Assembly: GCF_018139145.2 (NCBI RefSeq)
Contig: NC_059473.1
Span: 63,470,707 to 63,534,706 of the forward strand
Origin: Gymnogyps californianus
Taxonomy: Eukaryota; Chordata; Aves; Accipitriformes; Cathartidae
Reading direction: 5' to 3'
Length of the DNA: 64,000 bases
This document shows, piece after piece, positions 60,501 through 64,000 of the stretch; the first letter of the stretch is position 1; the number at the start of each line of letters is the position of its first letter. Made by a program: the position numbers and the translations under genes. The notes under the pieces were generated by a model that saw only the letters and a program-made list of their open reading frames with translations, was not told the origin of the DNA and ran no database searches.

Positions 60501-62779
60501 CCTGAAGTTTTTCAGAAACTTTCAGTTTATGGGAAGGTTTGAAAAGATTGTTTGGGTTCTGCTCTGGATTGGAACAAAAACTTCAGGACATCTCATCAGC
60601 TGGAAGTTCAAAGATTCTGCCACTCGAACTGAAATTTGTGACCGCATCTCTGCTAGCAAATGAGAGCCTTCATAGATACCAGAGTTCAGTTGCCTGTGCT
60701 GTTAAGTAGTTATCACTTCTGGCATACTTTTGGCCTGGGCCAACTAGTACAGTCTCAGTAGCTTTCTCAGTGGCCAGTCTGAAGGCAGCAACCTGAGGCT
60801 AGGAGAATTTAAGATGGATGTAAACCATTCCAGGCCGCTTGGTCCTCATGCAGAAGTGGGGCCTGGGGCATGTTTAATCAATCAGCATTGCTTTACTGGT
60901 TTCCTAGTTTAGGTGTAACAAGTGTGCTGCTTTGAAGAGATTTGAAGCTTGCATTGACAGCTCAGGATGTGTAGAGTTGCAGTGCCATATCTATTCAGGG
61001 AGGTGGGTTAAAGACACTGCATCTGTGAATGCACAATCCAGCAGCTATCTTAGCTTTCAAATTCAGTCTGTCTTGGAGCCCTTAAACTGAATGAAGGGCA
61101 GTGGGTAGCTATTGCAAGTCTTAGGCCTCAATAGTCATCAAGCAAATAATCTGCTAATATGTGCTGTCTGTTGAAAAGGAATCTTTCCAAAAAACACCTT
61201 ATAGAACTAGATTGCAAGTACAGCATTTGTGCGTCTTTTCCAGCATGGATCACTGGTTCCTTTGTATCTGCATGTAACATACAAAAAGTCGTGACTGAAT
61301 ATGATGTAAAAATTTTATTTTCCATTTTAGTACATTTGGACTCCTCAGCTCTAGCTACAGTCTACTGCCAAACCTCAGGCAAGGCATAACTGAGAGAGCA
61401 CCTCTCAGTTCCTATTTTGATAAAAGATACAGTATTTTTCAGTGATTAATTTCAGCATAATAAACTGCTCTGCATTACTGCAGTTATATTGAAAAGCCTT
61501 CAGTGTGGAAAACGAAGAAGGTTGACTGCGAAAGAAACAAATGAAGTTTCAGGAGCTTAATTTGGGCTCATGTTATTATAAATGATCTGTTCAATGCTGG
61601 CAAAATTGGTTCCTAGGTTTCATGGTTTAATGTGCTGGCCTTTGTATCCAGGTTTTTTTGGACAAATCTCAGTATTCCTCAAAGTGAAAGAGTGATTACT
61701 CTGCTCAAAATGAATGTGTGAGTAGGTGATGGCTGTTGTCACTTTTTTTTTCCAGTGTCTCAAATGTTTCTTAATCCTAAATGATTCTCTTTCTCCTCTT
61801 TAGAAGTTGAAGAGGCTGAAGCATGAGAATTCAAGTGTTAATACTGTACAAATGCGAACTGAGATGCATTTCTTACCAGCTGTGTCGGTTATTTAGTTTG
61901 TGTAAAGCTGAGTATCTATTTCACCGGCAATTATTCCAAGACTTGCATCTGTGTAGCTTTCCTATTCACATCAGTAATTGTTGTAGGGAAAAAAGAATTC
62001 TATTTTTAGCATAAATGACTGTTATCTTACCATTGCATCACTTCAGCTTGAATGGAGCTTGAAGCCTATGTTGAATCTTGCAGTTAGATCCTGCATACTG
62101 AGTTATTTTAGTTAATTGGTGCCAGGCCACTTGGAATACTAATTGAATTCCAGAAATTATTTGGAATGAAAATATTTTTACCTGTGCATAGAATACAGAA
62201 GGAATAGAAATACAAGATGAAATAAATCACCTGTTAAATATGCAAATGGTCATTCCTACCATTTTGGCTCTACTAACCTATGCCAGTCATCAAACTTTCT
62301 CTTGGACCACTGATTTAGCCAGTTGGAATTGATGAATTCATAAGCTTCTTGTAGTATAATTTCCTTGGTTCAGTTGTGGGCTAGCTAGCATGAGTGTTTG
62401 CTGTCTGCTGTGATTCAAGAAATCTAGGTGATGGGTTAGTTTGTAGTCTATTTTCTCAAGTAAAATGTTTGACTGTCTTCCTATTCTTTTGGTCCTTGTT
62501 CTTACTGAAAAATATGATGCTATGCAAGACGCTTAAAATGTATAACCTCATTTATAGCTATGGTGCTAGCTCGGTTTCAAAAACTGCTACTGGAACAATA
62601 ATTTTTTTCTAAACATGGAGTTCAGTGCTGTGCTAGCTTGATGAATGTCCATGTATAAATACTTCAGAATCAAATTCAACACTTGCAGTGCTCCAATTTT
62701 TTTATCTTGAAATTCCTTGTACCAGCTACGATGCTGGCCATTCCCATTTGTGGGTAATACATCTAGTTGTGGATTTCAT

Positions 62780-62960
62780 CTATAGGTCATAAAGCACTTT
62801 ATAGAGGGAACAAATAGCGAGCTCATCATTTTAAGGATAGTGAAACCAGAAGGATAGAGAGTAAGGTGACTTGCCTGAGGTTTGGCAGTAGACTGTAGCT
62901 AGAGCTGAGGAGAGAACTCAGGTTTCCTAAGTTTGTGAGCTGCTGGCTAGACCAGATGTG
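62780..62960 (+). mobile_element. MIR/CORE-SINE-like ancient SINE fragment
   Basis: The order of segments fits MIR: AAAGCACTTTATAG, then ATCATTTTAAGGATAGTGAA, then GTGACTTGCCTGAGGTTTGG, then AGAGCTGAGGAGAGAACTCA, then GGTTTCCTAAG. In MIR these are the cores AAGCACTTTACA, CCATTTTACAGATGAGGAAA, GTGACTTGCCCAAGGTC and GCAGAGCCAGGATTCGAAC. It is diverged but fairly complete. It lies in sense in MAP3K5 intron 1. Confidence 0.6.
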
Positions 62961-64000
62961 CTGCTGCTGTGATCATTGGTGATTTAGATATGACTCATTT
63001 CTGTTAAGAAGACAAGAACATCTATGATCCTTAACATCAAATCAGAAGAAAAGTTTTAAAAACTCTTACACAGTGGTTGGATATTAGATTCTACTGCAGT
63101 AACTCTAAATCAGTGCTGTAGCAAAATAAAAGCAGCTTTTGGTACTGGAATCATATGCAAAGGTAGTTTGCCTTTGGAAGTAAAGTTTGAGCATTTGTGT
63201 ACTCGTATAGAGAGTGACAAGCAACAGTAAGTCAAGCCTATTCTCTTTGCTGTAAAACGGAATTGAATGAGAACGAAATCATAGCTATTGCAGGCCACTT
63301 GGAGTTACCATTGACAAAGCCAAATGCGGACCTGCTTATCAGACCTGTTTAATCTGTTCTGCAGCAATTAGCAGCCATCATGTCAAGTGTTAAGAATGTA
63401 ACTCAGATGAGTCATATCCGTTTTCTGTTGTGGGGTGCAGTAGTGCAGTTACTTGTGAGGCTGGGCAGTTGGTGCTGCCTTAGTGGCAGGTGGTGTGAGC
63501 AGTAGTAATTTTAGGTATATAGTATTTTCTGTATTGGTTTGCAAATTAATAGTTGCTTCTCAGGAAATTTGAGTATGAAAATCCAGGAACTTAAATACTA
63601 GGTAACTTCTTATGTGCACACACGCAGTTATTTTGGTAGAGCAACTAGTGTAAAGTTTTGTCCTCCTCGATAAGAATATGGCATGTATCTCCTTCTCTCC
63701 GCTTTACTAGTAACTCTCACTCTTACTCTGACAGGCTTGAAACATGAAGGGTAGCTATGTGATCTGTGGATCCGTGCTCTGATTGGCTAAAGCAAAGAGT
63801 CGTATCTCCAATTCTGAAATGAATTTCAAACTTGATCTATGTAAAAGGGAGATGAACTTAAGCTGAATAAAGCAGCCTGGATGAATCTGTGTCTGTCTGA
63901 ACTTAAAGATGTTCTGGTTCTAATAAAGCTGCTATGCCACCCATTCCAAACATCCAGTGATCATGCACTGTGTGCCTAAAGAGGGTGGATCAGAAACACA

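Larger units (their letters stand above)
48826..64000 (+). other. MAP3K5: MAP3K5 intron 1 (partial, at least 15.2 kb)
   Basis: It starts at the exon 1 donor and runs off the right edge. I looked for exon 2 (human begins DIAVVEMSDAFRQP) and did not find it. After the CpG island ends near 49.06 kb the intron is AT-rich, with a G-run at 49.9 kb, a G13 tract at 51.53 kb and a MIR/CORE-like fragment at 62.78-62.96 kb. The ORFs of up to 131 codons (58326-58721) show no recognised motif. A long first intron is usual for this gene. Confidence 0.85.

Noticed and set aside
61740..61830. Possible MAP3K5 exon after the strong acceptor-like tract ending TCCTCTTTAG
   Set aside because: The following sequence hits a stop quickly or reads a peptide unlike the known exon 2, so it is a cryptic site at most.

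Overview
This is a vertebrate nuclear window, almost certainly from a bird. Coding DNA is scattered in short exons with GT/AG splice sites, the introns are AT-rich, two CpG islands mark promoters, and the recognisable repeats are sauropsid or avian: CR1 LINE pieces and avian-type solitary LTRs. I found no prokaryotic or organellar feature, tRNA, rRNA or CRISPR array. The LTR family looks like one I associate with Neoaves rather than chicken, which is a guess from memory.

Two protein-coding genes lie head to head. PEX7, the peroxisomal PTS2 import receptor and a WD40 propeller, is on the minus strand. Its first nine coding exons read without a break from the start codon at 41586 down to 7576, giving exactly 300 codons. 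The last exon (about 22 residues plus the 3'UTR in human) is not seen and probably lies to the left of the window. MAP3K5 (ASK1, a stress-activated MAP kinase kinase kinase) is on the plus strand. Only exon 1 (48415-48825) is present, and the remaining 15 kb is its first intron. The same PEX7/MAP3K5 pair is divergent in human 6q23. The two start codons are 6.8 kb apart here.

Layout: 1-7575 is PEX7 intron 9 with a CR1 3' tail. 7576-18361 holds exons 9 and 8 and an intron containing an unusually 5'-derived CR1 fragment with ORF1 esterase and early ORF2 sequence. 18362-23711 is intron 7, the repeat-rich part: old amniote repeats, two CR1 pieces and two inverted solo LTRs of one family, each with its own 5-bp target duplication. 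23712-41586 holds exons 7 to 1. 41.4-42.0 kb is the PEX7 CpG-island promoter. 42-47.6 kb is intergenic. 47.6-49.1 kb is the MAP3K5 CpG-island promoter and exon 1. 49.1-64 kb is intron 1.

Points worth checking: a one-base reading-frame break inside MAP3K5 exon 1, a long GC-rich hairpin upstream of it, possible upstream ORFs in both genes (in PEX7 ending in an ATGA overlap with the start codon), a four-tract G-quadruplex motif that forms the splice-acceptor tract of PEX7 exon 9, and an inverted LTR pair in which one copy has lost its TATA region. I found no convincing new multi-gene system; this is an ordinary accessory-poor stretch of a bird chromosome.
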